Positions 16,799 to 24,382 of a DNA stretch of 37,282 nt are shown in pieces; within the stretch, counting starts at the first letter, position 1; each line of letters opens with the position of its first letter. The position numbers and the translations under genes were made by a program. The stretch spans positions 1 through 37,282 of the forward strand of contig JAFLCL010000056.1 of NCBI GenBank assembly GCA_017303575.1, written 5' to 3'. The DNA comes from Deltaproteobacteria bacterium. Lineage in GTDB: Bacteria; Myxococcota_A; Polyangia; Polyangiales; Sandaracinaceae. Below the pieces are notes generated by a model, which saw only the letters and a list, made by a program, of their open reading frames with translations, did not search any database and had not been told where the DNA came from.

Positions 16799-16821
16799 CC
16801 CCTCCCGAGAGTCGGGAGGGG
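16799..16821. terminator. 10-bp hairpin, member of a short repeat family
   Basis: CCCCTCCCGA-GAG-TCGGGAGGGG is a perfect 10-bp stem. The surrounding 16781-16825 (CCGCTGACCCA ... CGGGAGGGGTGCC) recurs at 28155-28197. It lies downstream of both dus (+) and the rsr/Y RNA unit (-), so it could end transcription from either side. A second inverted repeat, CCCATTCGA ... TCGAATGGG, follows at 16824-16852. Confidence 0.5.
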
Positions 16822-16855
16822 TGCCCATTCGACTTTCGAGATCTCGAATGGGGAA

Positions 16856-16958
16856 GAGAGAAGGGTGACGACGAGGCTTGCGGAGACTCCAAACCGATCG
16901 GTCTTGCGACCGTCATCGGCCCCAAAGTAGTCCCCGCTGCATTCGTCACCCTTCTCTC
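16856..16958 (-). ncRNA. candidate Y RNA 2 (hairpin type), downstream of rsr
   Basis: On the - strand this 103-base segment folds into one long rod. The outer stem, 16 bp, is perfect (16856-16871 with 16943-16958; GGGTGACGA pairs with TCGTCACCC). An asymmetric internal loop follows, ATGCAG opposite nine bases (CAAGCCTCG). An inner 8-bp stem CGGGGACT/AGTCTCCG has one G-U pair. The tip is CCGAT/ATCGG plus CGGTC-GCAA-GACCG, with a GNRA tetraloop. Nineteen bases of the 5' strand (16927-16945) are identical to the RNA upstream of rsr. It lies 18 bases after the rsr stop and has no tRNA-like module. The Ro-type protein gene next door is the reason for the Y RNA reading. A long terminator-like stem is the alternative. 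Confidence 0.7.
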
Positions 16959-16976
16959 GATCTTCCTGCGTGTCCA

Positions 16977-18528
16977 TCAGAGCGTGATCGCGTCGATCAC
17001 GCCGACCCAGTGCGTGCGGTCCAGCGAGCCCTTCGCGAACGCCTCGATCACGTCGAACACAGCGTCCGAGAAGCCACCGATGTTGAGGATGTCCTCGCGA
17101 TCGATCGCCTGCGTGCTCGTGTTCGGCGCGAGGTCGACGCAGACCAGCTTCGCGCGTGGGTTCTTCGCGCGAATCAGGTTCCACTGGACCATGGTCTCCG
17201 TGGGCTTCGCACCTGCGCGCGAGTCCACCCACGACTCGTTGTCCGAGAGCAAGATCACGAGATCCGGCGAGACGCCGTCTCGGACGAGCTTCGCGAGCGC
17301 CGAGGACACGTTCGTGCCGCCGCCACCCACCGAAGCGAGCACGCGCGCGTTCGTCATCACCGAGTCGCGGCGCTCGACCGCGACCGCGCGAGGCTCCGTG
17401 TCGAAGCACATCACCTCGGCATTCGCGTTCTTGCGAAGCACCGTCGCCGCGACGAGCGCCGCGACGTCCACGCAGCGCGCGGCCGTCGTCGCGCCCTTGC
17501 GGTGACCGGTGACGGGCGCCTGCATGGAGCCCGAGACGTCCACGAGCACGCGGATCGATGCGCCCTCGAACGTCGGGACGTTCGCGGTCGCGTGCTCCAT
17601 CGCGTCGTGCAGCGCATCGACGATCTTCGGCGGAAGGCCCGTCGATCGCGTCGCGAGGTACGCCACGAGCAGCTGGTAGGGGAACACGCGCGCACGACGG
17701 ATCGTCTCGCGATCCGCCAGACGCGTCGCGACGAGCTCGGTCATGCCGGGCACGTCGAACACGCCGTGACGGTGGAACGTGTTGAGGTTCATGCGCGTCG
17801 CCTGCCACGGCGCGTGCTTCGCGATCTCCGCCCACGCGCCCGCGTCGAGCGTGAGCGACGTGAGCAGCTGGAACGGAACGTCGGGCGGCGCGCCGCTCGG
17901 CGTGCGCTTGAAGTCCTCGAACGCACGAACCAGCGGCGGCAGCGCGTCCACCTCGTGCGCCTTGTCGATCAGGTAGCCGTAGAGCGCACGGCGCGAGGGC
18001 GTCGACGGCGTCGGGTGAACCATGCGGATCACGTCGGCCATCGACGGCGACTCACCCACGCACGCGCGGAAGATCGCGTCCTCCGACTGCGCCGCGAGCC
18101 AGCCGAGGATCTGCTTCTTCGGACGCGTGCCCAGCGACTTTCGGCCGACCTGGCCCGAGCGCATCACCTGCACGAACGTTCGCAGCATCTTCGCGTTGTC
18201 GATCACGCGATCGAAGACCTTCGCGAAGAGCGCAGGATCGCGCACCGAGAGCACCGCGAGCAGCACAGCGGGCGTGTCCTTCATGAAGCCCGAGCGACGC
18301 GCGTGCACCGCGAGCTTCGCGAGGAAGTCGGGCGACACGGTCATCGCGCGACGCACGAGCTCCTCGAGCTGCGTGTCGGCCGACGCGTAGAACGTCGTGT
18401 TCAGGCAGCCCGTCATCGCGAGCTGTGCGAGCGCCTGGCGCGTACGCGCGTCCGCCCGCCTCGTTGACGGTGTCGGTCTTGGGCGTGAAGAGGCCGCGGA
18501 ACGAAGAGAAGAGAGAGGTGTTCGCCAT
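16977..18528 (-). CDS. rsr: Ro60/Rsr-like TROVE-vWA protein, apparent frameshift
   Basis: The protein is a bacterial Ro60 orthologue. It has an N-terminal TROVE ring of helical repeats (LAQLAMTGCLNTTFYASADTQLEELV; FLAKLAVHARRSGFMKDTPAVLL; AFEDFKRT). A C-terminal von Willebrand A domain carries an intact metal site: DVSGSM (17527-17541), GGGGTNVSSAL and LLSDNESW. Such proteins form ring-shaped RNPs with Y RNAs and act in RNA quality control and degradation. The natural start is the ATG at 18528 (MANTSLFSSFRGLF ... VNEAGGRAYA), but after about residue 30 the conserved text continues in another frame (RQALAQLAMTGCLN). The shift falls at about 18430-18445 on the palindrome GCGCGTACGCGC, so it may be a sequence error or a real lesion. 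RNA candidates flank the gene on both sides on the same strand. Confidence 0.88.
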
Positions 18529-18593
18529 GACTGCACCCGATGTCGCTTCACGCGACGTGGAGATCACGGCGCTTCAACGACCCCAACAAGAGA

Positions 18594-18643
18594 GAGGCGA
18601 CGAGGGATCGACAGAGGGTGTGGTGCCCGTCGGCATTCGCCTC
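18594..18643 (-). promoter_or_regulatory. Y RNA-like stem in the rsr leader
   Basis: On the - strand, GAGGCGA (18643-18637) pairs perfectly with TCGCCTC (18600-18594). This is followed by the 5' loop ATGCC, an inner helix GACGGG/TCTGTC, and a nine-base 3' loop GATCCCTCG. The motif GGCGAATGC on the 5' side and CTCGTCGCC on the 3' side match both candidate Y RNAs, and the nine-base 3' loop ending in CTCG is kept. It lies 66 bases upstream of the rsr start, so it could be a third small Y RNA or a leader element through which Rsr binds its own mRNA. It is degenerate relative to the other two. Confidence 0.4.
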
Positions 18644-18655
18644 GAACGTGAAAGT

Positions 18656-18799
18656 GTGGCGACGAGAGTGGCGGAGACGTGCTTGCTCTACCGACTGAGC
18701 TACCGCCTCGACTCACCCGTGAAGGCTTGCCGCGACGTCCGGGATTCGAACCCGGGACCAAGGGAGTTGGAGTCCTGTAGTCCCCGCTGCATTCGCCAC
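18656..18799 (-). ncRNA. candidate Y RNA 1 with permuted tRNA-like module
   Basis: On the - strand the ends pair as GTGGCGA/TCGCCAC (18793-18799 with 18656-18662). Next come the asymmetric loop ATGCAG opposite CCACTCTCG and the inner stem CGGGGAC/GTCTCCG. Inside lies a T-arm, CCGGG-TTCGAAT-CCCGG (18739-18755). After it comes a nine-pair acceptor-like helix CGTCGCGGC/GTCGAGGCG (one mismatch, two G-U), capped by a loop, and then a D-arm GCTC-AGTCGGTA-GAGC (18685-18700). T-arm before D-arm is the reverse of tRNA order, i.e. a circular permutation. CTCCAAC before the T-arm resembles a tryptophan anticodon loop. Bacterial Y RNAs of the YrlA kind are known tRNA mimics. It lies upstream of rsr on the same strand. 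Confidence 0.8.
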
Positions 18800-18915
18800 G
18801 CGACGAACGATGCAAGAGTACGATTCTCCTGACGCGCGGGTGTCGGAGGCTGCATCGCCTCAAGATCCGCGCGGGTTGTACCGACCTTCCCTACGCTTCC
18901 TCGAGAGGTGCAGCC

Positions 18916-21138
18916 GTGATCGACATCCCCGCCCTCTTCGAGCACGTCCCGATCCCCTCCTACGTGTTCCGCATGGTCGGCGACGAGTTCTTGCTCGTCG
19001 GTGCGAATGCGCGCGCCCGCGCGAGGAATCCGATGTTGGTGTCGCTCGTCGGCCGACCGATGGCGCAGCTCTACCACGATCTGCCGACGGCTCTCGAGGC
19101 CGCCCGTTCCTGCATGGCCGACGGGGCCCCGGTGGTTCGGGAGATCCGGCTGCGTACCCTCGATCGTCTGGAGGCCAACGAGCTCGTGCGCTTGGTCTTC
19201 ACCAGGGTGGCGACGGATCTTCTCCTGCTCCACCTCGAGTCTCTCGCGGCTCCAAGCCTGACCGAGGCTGCGCTCCGCGAGAGCGAGGAGCGCTACCGCG
19301 GCCTGGTGGCTTCGCTGCCCGACGCCGTGACCCTCCGAGGTCTCGATGGGCGCATCCTGGCCTCGAACGACGCAGCGGCCGCCATGTGCGGGCGAAAGGA
19401 CGTCGCCGACATGCTCGGTCGGATCGACGTGTTTGCGGAGGGCATCAGCCTCTCCACTGCCTCGGGCACGCCTGTCGGCTCGGAGGACTGGCCGGGCCGC
19501 CGCGTGCTCTTGACTGGCGAGCCCGAGCCCAGCGCCACGTACATCCTCACGCGGCCCGACGGCACCCAGCGCTGGTACCGCGTCGCTGCGCAGCCCGTCC
19601 GCTCCAGCGACGGGCACGTGGCCGGATCCGTCACCACGTACGCGGAGGACACGGAGCGCTTCCTCGCCGAGCGCGCGGTGTCCGATACCGCGTCCCGCCT
19701 CTCGATGGCCCTCGATGCCGCACGGATGGGGACGTGGGAGTGGGAGCCTGGCAGCGATCGTGGTCACTGGTCGGCGGGCATGAACGAGTACTTCAAGCTC
19801 CCGAGCATGGAGTCCGGGATCCAGGCCTTCATGTCACGCGTTCATCCCGACGATCGCGGGCACTTCTCCGCGCTCGCGGAGCAGGTCCTGGGCGGTGCGG
19901 GCGAGGAGACGTTCGAGCACGAGTGGAGGGTGGTCGGGGACGACGGCGTGACGCGCTGGGCTCGCACCCGAGGACGCCTCCAGCGTCGCGAGGGGGGAGT
20001 GCGTCTGTCGGGGACGATCCTCGACATCACCGAGCGGCGCGCGCTCGAAGAGGAGCTCACGCGTGCGCACCGCCTGGAGAGCATCGGGCGCCTGGCAGGT
20101 GGGCTGGCGCACGACTTCAACAACCTCCTCGCTGCGATGCTCGGCTCGCTCGAGCTGCTCGAGGACGTGGTGCCGAGCCACGGCAAGGAGGACCTCGAGA
20201 CTGTGCGCCACGGCGCCCAGCGTGCGCGCGAGCTGACGGCTCAGCTCCTGGCCTTCGCCCGCAAGCAGCCCATCGCGCTGGCGGTCTTCGATCTGTCCGC
20301 GCTGGTGAAGAACCTCGAGCACCTCCTCTGCCGTCTCGTCGGGCCGAGGATCGACCTCACCATCGAGGCCGCGCCCGGAGCCTGGGTCCACGCGGACGCG
20401 GCGCAGCTCGAGCAAGTGCTCGTGAACCTCGTGGCCAACGCCCGCGATGCGATGCCCGCGGGAGGTCCGCTCACGGTGAAGGTCTTCTCGTCGACCGAAG
20501 GTGCGGCCACACGCTCGCTGCCCCAGGTGGAGCTGTTCGTGGAGGATCGCGGCAGCGGGATGGACGAGCACACCCGCGCGCACGCGTTCGACCCCTTCTT
20601 CACCACCAAGACCGCGGGGACCGGCCTCGGGCTCGCGAGCAGCTACGGCATCGTGCAGCAGCATGGTGGGGACATCGAGATCGAGAGCCGCGAGCCGCGA
20701 GGGACGCGCTTTCGGGTGCGCCTTCCGCGGTCCAGCGCTCCGACACCCCAGACGCAGTCCGTGCGGCCGCCCGCGAGCCCTTCGGCGGGCACGATTCTGG
20801 TCGTCGACGACGAGCCGATCGTTCGCAAGACCGCGGTGCGGCTGCTGGCCCGGCTGGGCTACGAGACGCTCGTGGCCGCGGACGGAGACGAGGCGTTGGC
20901 GATCGTGTCGGCCCACGCCGGACGGATCGATGCGGTGCTCTGCGACCTCGCCATGCCCACCCGAAGTGGCCACGAGGTGGTCGCGGATCTGCGACGCATT
21001 CGGCCCGATCTCCGGGTGCTCTTCGTGTCGGGCTACTCGGACACCGAGCTGCAGCGAACACCAGGCACCGACTTCTTGCCGAAGCCTCACACCCGCGCCG
21101 AGCTGGGGGCGCGCCTGCGCGCGCTGATCGACGGCTGA
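18916..21138 (+). CDS. hybrid sensor histidine kinase (PAS-PAS-HisKA-HATPase-REC)
   Basis: The 740-residue protein has no clear membrane helix and is probably cytoplasmic. Residues 1-110 form a divergent sensory region. PAS-like domains follow at about 120-250 (ESEERYRGLVASLPDAVTLRG) and 255-375 (WEWEPGS ... FMSRVHPDDR ... GTILDITERR). The phosphoacceptor is His399 in LAGGLAHDFNNLL. The ATPase has N508 (NLVANARDAM), DRGSGM near 544 and GTGLGL at 568-573. A receiver domain closes the protein with DDE at 631-633, phospho-acceptor Asp677, Ser705 and Lys723. The start is a GTG at 18916 preceded by GAGAGGTG. No partner regulator is adjacent. It is divergent from the Y RNA/rsr unit with 116 bases between them. 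Confidence 0.93.
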   Translation: MIDIPALFEHVPIPSYVFRMVGDEFLLVGANARARARNPMLVSLVGRPMAQLYHDLPTALEAARSCMADGAPVVREIRLRTLDRLEANELVRLVFTRVATDLLLLHLESLAAPSLTEAALRESEERYRGLVASLPDAVTLRGLDGRILASNDAAAAMCGRKDVADMLGRIDVFAEGISLSTASGTPVGSEDWPGRRVLLTGEPEPSATYILTRPDGTQRWYRVAAQPVRSSDGHVAGSVTTYAEDTERFLAERAVSDTASRLSMALDAARMGTWEWEPGSDRGHWSAGMNEYFKLPSMESGIQAFMSRVHPDDRGHFSALAEQVLGGAGEETFEHEWRVVGDDGVTRWARTRGRLQRREGGVRLSGTILDITERRALEEELTRAHRLESIGRLAGGLAHDFNNLLAAMLGSLELLEDVVPSHGKEDLETVRHGAQRARELTAQLLAFARKQPIALAVFDLSALVKNLEHLLCRLVGPRIDLTIEAAPGAWVHADAAQLEQVLVNLVANARDAMPAGGPLTVKVFSSTEGAATRSLPQVELFVEDRGSGMDEHTRAHAFDPFFTTKTAGTGLGLASSYGIVQQHGGDIEIESREPRGTRFRVRLPRSSAPTPQTQSVRPPASPSAGTILVVDDEPIVRKTAVRLLARLGYETLVAADGDEALAIVSAHAGRIDAVLCDLAMPTRSGHEVVADLRRIRPDLRVLFVSGYSDTELQRTPGTDFLPKPHTRAELGARLRALIDG

Positions 21139-21147
21139 GGGAATCGC

Positions 21148-21981
21148 TCAGAGCGCGGCGAGCATCGCGACGAGCTCGCTCGCGCTCGCGGGACGCGCTT
21201 GCGGATCGCGCGACAGCGCGTGTGCGACCAGGCGCTCGTGACCGGGCTCGCTGTCGCGTCGGCTGATCGCAGCGAGCGTCGGCACCACGCCTCGGCTCTT
21301 GGCGATCAACACGTCAGCTGCGCTCCCGACGAACGGGCTCGCGCCCGCGAGGGCCTCGAAGATGACCACACCGAGCGCGTACACGTCGGCCGCCGCGGTC
21401 CACTGTCGCTTGAGCGACTCGGGCGGCACGTACGCAGGCGAGCCCACGATCGCGCGCTTGTCCGTGAGCCGCGGCACGTCGGGATCGGTGACGAGCGCGA
21501 GACCGAAGTCCGCGAGCTTGGCGCCCGCGTGATCATGCGGCGAGAGCAGGATGTTCGCGGGCTTGACGTCGCGGTGCACCATGCCGGCGGCGTGGAGCGC
21601 ATCGAGGGCCGACGCGATCGGCGCGAGCACCGTCGCGAGCTCGCGCGTGTCGATCGGCGCGCGATCCAGGCGATCGCGCAGCGTCGTTCCATCCAGCAGC
21701 TCCATCACGAACCACGGCTCGCTGTCCGAGAGCCATCCGTGATCGTGCAGCGCGACGATCGACGGATGCGAGATGCGTCGCATCACCTCGATCTCTCGCT
21801 CGAAGCGCAGCACGCGCTGCGCGTCGCGCGCTTGCCGCGCCAGCGCCTTGAACGCCACGAGCGCGCTCGTCCGCAGATCATCGGCCGCGTAGACGACGCC
21901 CATGCCGCCGCGTCCGACGACCGCGCGGGGAACGTAGCGCTCTGCGATCGTCCGCCCGATCAGGCTGCTCGGAAGGCTCAC
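21148..21981 (-). CDS. Ser/Thr protein kinase
   Basis: This is a Hanks-type kinase catalytic domain of 277 residues with nothing else attached. The glycine loop is GRGGMG (23-28), the ATP lysine is Lys45 (VAFKAL), the catalytic loop is HRDVKPAN (136-143) and the metal motif is DFG (158-160). The APE motif reads PPE. No membrane helix is present, so the protein is probably soluble. I place the start at the GTG at 21981 (MSLPSSLIGRTIAERY). An ATG at 22029 would add 16 basic residues, but it overlaps the start of the divergent gene. Its substrates are unknown. Its stop faces the histidine kinase gene, nine bases away. Confidence 0.9.
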   Translation of the reverse strand: MSLPSSLIGRTIAERYVPRAVVGRGGMGVVYAADDLRTSALVAFKALARQARDAQRVLRFEREIEVMRRISHPSIVALHDHGWLSDSEPWFVMELLDGTTLRDRLDRAPIDTRELATVLAPIASALDALHAAGMVHRDVKPANILLSPHDHAGAKLADFGLALVTDPDVPRLTDKRAIVGSPAYVPPESLKRQWTAAADVYALGVVIFEALAGASPFVGSAADVLIAKSRGVVPTLAAISRRDSEPGHERLVAHALSRDPQARPASASELVAMLAAL

Positions 21982-22027
21982 GATCCCGAGGGTACGACGA
22001 ACGCGGCGTGGTACTCCTTGCGTCCGC

Positions 22028-22420
22028 ATGCTCTGGCTCGTTCGCTCGGCGATGGTCGCCTTCTATCCGCGCACCGAGGCGCTGCCTGGGATCGCCGACA
22101 CCGGCATCGATCCGTTCCTCCGCCAGTTCCGGAGCGAGACGACGTTCATGATGTGGCTCGGCGTGGTGCTGGCCGCGCTGCTCTTCCACTTCACGCCGCT
22201 GTTCACGGTGTTCGTGCCGCTGCCTGCGTTCTTCTTGCCTGCCTCTCTGCGCGACAAGCACGCGCGCAAGATCGGCAACACCAACCTCTACTTGGTGAAG
22301 CAGGCGATGCTGATCCTCAAGCTCCCCGCGGGGCTCTGTTGGGGTCGTGATCCCGAGGTGCGCAAGCGGTTCGCGATGGCCGCATACGCGCCCGATCCCG
22401 ACGTGTGGAGGACCTCGTGA
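22028..22420 (+). CDS. small membrane protein coupled to GMC oxidoreductase
   Basis: The 130-residue protein has a hydrophobic N-terminus and a long membrane segment or hairpin at about 42-73 (MMWLGVVLAALLFHFTPLFT, then a Pro-rich continuation). A conserved-looking soluble tail follows with GRDPEVRKRFAMAAY. I do not recognise a named family. Its stop overlaps the start of the GMC oxidoreductase gene, so the two are translationally coupled. A role as membrane anchor or electron-transfer partner of that enzyme is inference. The ATG at 22028 has no clear ribosome site; the second Met (22052) is a possible alternative start. Confidence 0.75.
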   Translation: MLWLVRSAMVAFYPRTEALPGIADTGIDPFLRQFRSETTFMMWLGVVLAALLFHFTPLFTVFVPLPAFFLPASLRDKHARKIGNTNLYLVKQAMLILKLPAGLCWGRDPEVRKRFAMAAYAPDPDVWRTS

Positions 22421-23961
22421 CGATGTCGTCGGGAACGGGGACGCACGTCTCGTTTCGCGAGCGCACCGAGACGCCGTTCGAGGGCGAGGTGGACTACGTG
22501 GTGGTGGGCTCGGGCGCGGGCGGCGCGGCGGCCGCGAGCGTGCTCGTTCGTGCGGGCGCGAGCGTCGCGCTGATCGAGGCGGGCGCGTGGCGCGAGCCCG
22601 AGCAGTATCCGTCGAGCGCGTATGGCGGCATGCGCGATCTGATGGACGACTGGGGCGCGCAGATCGCGATGGGCCGCGCGCTCTGGCCGATCGTGCAAGC
22701 GCGCACGATGGGCGGCACCACGGTGATCAACTCGGCGATCTGCGTGCGCACTCCGGCCGACGTGTTCGATCGCTGGGAGAAGGAATTCGGCATCGGCCGC
22801 ACGGGCGGCAAGGGCCGCCTCGCCGATCGTGTGTGGAAGCACCAAGACGATCTCGAGCGCGAGCTCAGTGTCGAAGAGGTGCCGCCCGACGCGCGTGGTC
22901 GATCGAACGTGCTCGCGATGAAGGGCGCGGCGGCCATCGGCTACGACAGCCACTACATGAAGCGGTACGTGAAGGGCTGCGTCGGCAGCGGCCAGTGCCT
23001 TCAGGGCTGTCGCAAGCTGAAGAAGCAGTCGACGAACGTCGTGTGGGTGCCCGAGGTCCTCGAGCGCGGCGGGCTCGTGCTCTCCTCGGCGCCGGTGTCG
23101 AAGGTGCTCTTCGAGGGGCGTCGCGCGATCGGTGTGGAGGGTCGCTTCGATCATCCGCGCACGCACCGCGCAGGCAGCGTGTTCCGCGTGAAGGCCAAGA
23201 AGGCCGTGATCGTCGCGGCGTCCGTCACGCACTCGGCCGTGCTGCTCCAGAAGAGCGGCGTGAAGAGCAAGTCGCTCGGGCGCTTCTTCCGCGCGCACCC
23301 CGGCACCGGCGTGTTCGGCTGCTACGACGAGCCGGTCGATCAGAACACGGGCGCGACGCAGGGCTGGGCCTCGACGGCGTTCCGCAACGAGCCGGGCTTG
23401 AAGCTCGAGACGCTGCACATCCCGCTCGAGCTGGTCGCGAGCCGCTTCGCGGGCGGCGGGATGGAGCTGATGGATCGGCTCTCACGCTACCGGCACATCG
23501 CGATGTGGTGTCACTCGGTGCGCGCGGAGTCGGTGGGCACCGTGCGCGCGGGCTTCCTCGGCAAGCCGATGGTGCGCTACGGCCTCGATGCGGCCGACAT
23601 GCTCAAGTTCCGCGAGGGCATGTACCTGCTCGCCAAGACGCACGTCGCGGCGGGCGCCAAGAGCGTGCTGCCTGGGATCTCGGGTCTGCCCTTCGAGATG
23701 AAGGCGGACGAGATCGAGAGGATCAGGACCGGCCCCACCGATCCGCGCGCCTACATCGCGATCCTCAGTCACCTGTTCGGCGGCGCGGTGATGGGCGCGA
23801 GCCCCGACACGTCGGTCACCGATGGAAGCGGCCGTGTGCACGGCTACGAAGGTCTCGTCGTGGCAGATGCCTCGGTCATCCCGAGCGTGCTCGGCGTGAA
23901 CCCGCAGCACACGATCATGGCCCTGGCGCGCTGCTTCGCCGAAGACCTGCTCGCCAGCTGA
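22417..23961 (+). CDS. GMC family FAD-dependent oxidoreductase
   Basis: The protein of 514 residues has the FAD-binding GSGAGG (31-36) in VDYVVVGSGAGGAAAASVLV, followed by IEAG. The GMC signature is MGGTTVINSAICVR (98-111). The C-terminal substrate/FAD part reads LVVADASVIPSVLGVNPQHTIMALA, with His near 498. Cys188, Cys194 and Cys198 (GCVGSGQCLQGC) form a compact cysteine cluster; members of the cholesterol-oxidase-like branch of GMC enzymes can carry such an insert. The likely substrate is an alcohol or sterol-like lipid, which is inference. I chose the GTG at 22417 because it overlaps the upstream stop (GTGA) and has GGAGG five bases before it; an ATG lies two codons further. Confidence 0.9.
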   Translation: MTMSSGTGTHVSFRERTETPFEGEVDYVVVGSGAGGAAAASVLVRAGASVALIEAGAWREPEQYPSSAYGGMRDLMDDWGAQIAMGRALWPIVQARTMGGTTVINSAICVRTPADVFDRWEKEFGIGRTGGKGRLADRVWKHQDDLERELSVEEVPPDARGRSNVLAMKGAAAIGYDSHYMKRYVKGCVGSGQCLQGCRKLKKQSTNVVWVPEVLERGGLVLSSAPVSKVLFEGRRAIGVEGRFDHPRTHRAGSVFRVKAKKAVIVAASVTHSAVLLQKSGVKSKSLGRFFRAHPGTGVFGCYDEPVDQNTGATQGWASTAFRNEPGLKLETLHIPLELVASRFAGGGMELMDRLSRYRHIAMWCHSVRAESVGTVRAGFLGKPMVRYGLDAADMLKFREGMYLLAKTHVAAGAKSVLPGISGLPFEMKADEIERIRTGPTDPRAYIAILSHLFGGAVMGASPDTSVTDGSGRVHGYEGLVVADASVIPSVLGVNPQHTIMALARCFAEDLLAS

Positions 23962-23968
23962 GGCCAGC

Positions 23969-24013
23969 GGGAACCAGACCGGGGTCACCCGGGGGGAACC
24001 AGACCGGCGTCAC
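23969..24013. repeat. 25-base tandem direct repeat
   Basis: GGGAACCAGACCGGGGTCAC (23969-23988) recurs as GGGAACCAGACCGGCGTCAC (23994-24013), one mismatch, just after the GMC gene stop. It forms the left edge of the repeat cluster. Confidence 0.7.
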
Positions 24014-24046
24014 GGCAAGGCGGTCCGATGCCAGACTGCAGACCCG

Positions 24047-24237
24047 GGGTCACTGCAAGGGGGTCGAAGACCGCGGAATCATTGGGGTTCTGGCGGGCAA
24101 TTGACGCGACCCCGTTTTCTCGGGGTTTTCTCGACGCCGCTGAGCGAGGCCCGGAATTCCCAGCGAAAACCGCATCGCGTCAAAGCCCCTCTTTTTTGGG
24201 AACGATCTCGGCTAGTTGAACCCCCTTGCAGTGACCC
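24047..24237. mobile_element. MITE-like element with 18-bp terminal inverted repeats
   Basis: The segment is bounded by perfect 18-base inverted repeats: GGGTCACTGCAAGGGGGT (24047-24064) and its complement ACCCCCTTGCAGTGACCC (24220-24237). It is 191 bases long, with no credible gene inside, and is less GC-rich than its surroundings. It contains a terminator-like hairpin. Its right 109 bases (24131-24239) are duplicated at 24274-24382. No transposase is seen in the window, so a non-autonomous element is inferred. Target duplications are not obvious. Confidence 0.6.
24109..24130 (+). terminator. Rho-independent terminator-like hairpin
   Basis: ACCCCG-TTTTCT-CGGGGT is followed by TTTC. It is the first such structure downstream of the GMC oxidoreductase gene (stop at 23961) and lies within the inverted-repeat element. 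Confidence 0.5.
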
Positions 24238-24382
24238 GCTGGGGGGCGACCCGACCCGCCGCGGGGCGACCCGTCGACGCCGCTGAGCGAGGCCCGGAAT
24301 TCCCAGCGAAAACCGCATCGCGTCAAAGCCCCTCTTCTTTGGGAACGATCTCGGGTAGTTGAACCCCCTTGCAGTGACCCGC
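24131..24382. repeat. 109-base direct repeat, two copies
   Basis: Copies at 24131-24239 and 24274-24382 match at 107 of 109 bases. Each begins TCGACGCCGCTGAGCGAGGC and ends with the 18-base inverted-repeat sequence of the adjoining element. They are separated by 34 bases of GACCCGCCGCGGGG-type sequence. Confidence 0.9.

Noticed and set aside
17156..17512. + strand open frames across rsr
   Set aside because: They are Arg/Ser-rich shadows of the vWA domain, whose metal site is intact on the other strand.
18700..18790. tRNA-Trp gene on the - strand (T-arm with a CCA anticodon-like loop)
   Set aside because: The D-arm lies downstream, not upstream, of the T-arm, the anticodon stem pairs poorly, and the outer stem is shared with a non-tRNA structure beside rsr. 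A permuted tRNA-like Y RNA explains more.
24028..24219. 63-codon open frame in the repeat cluster
   Set aside because: It spans the inverted-repeat element, has no ribosome site and matches no protein style; part of it is duplicated as non-coding repeat.
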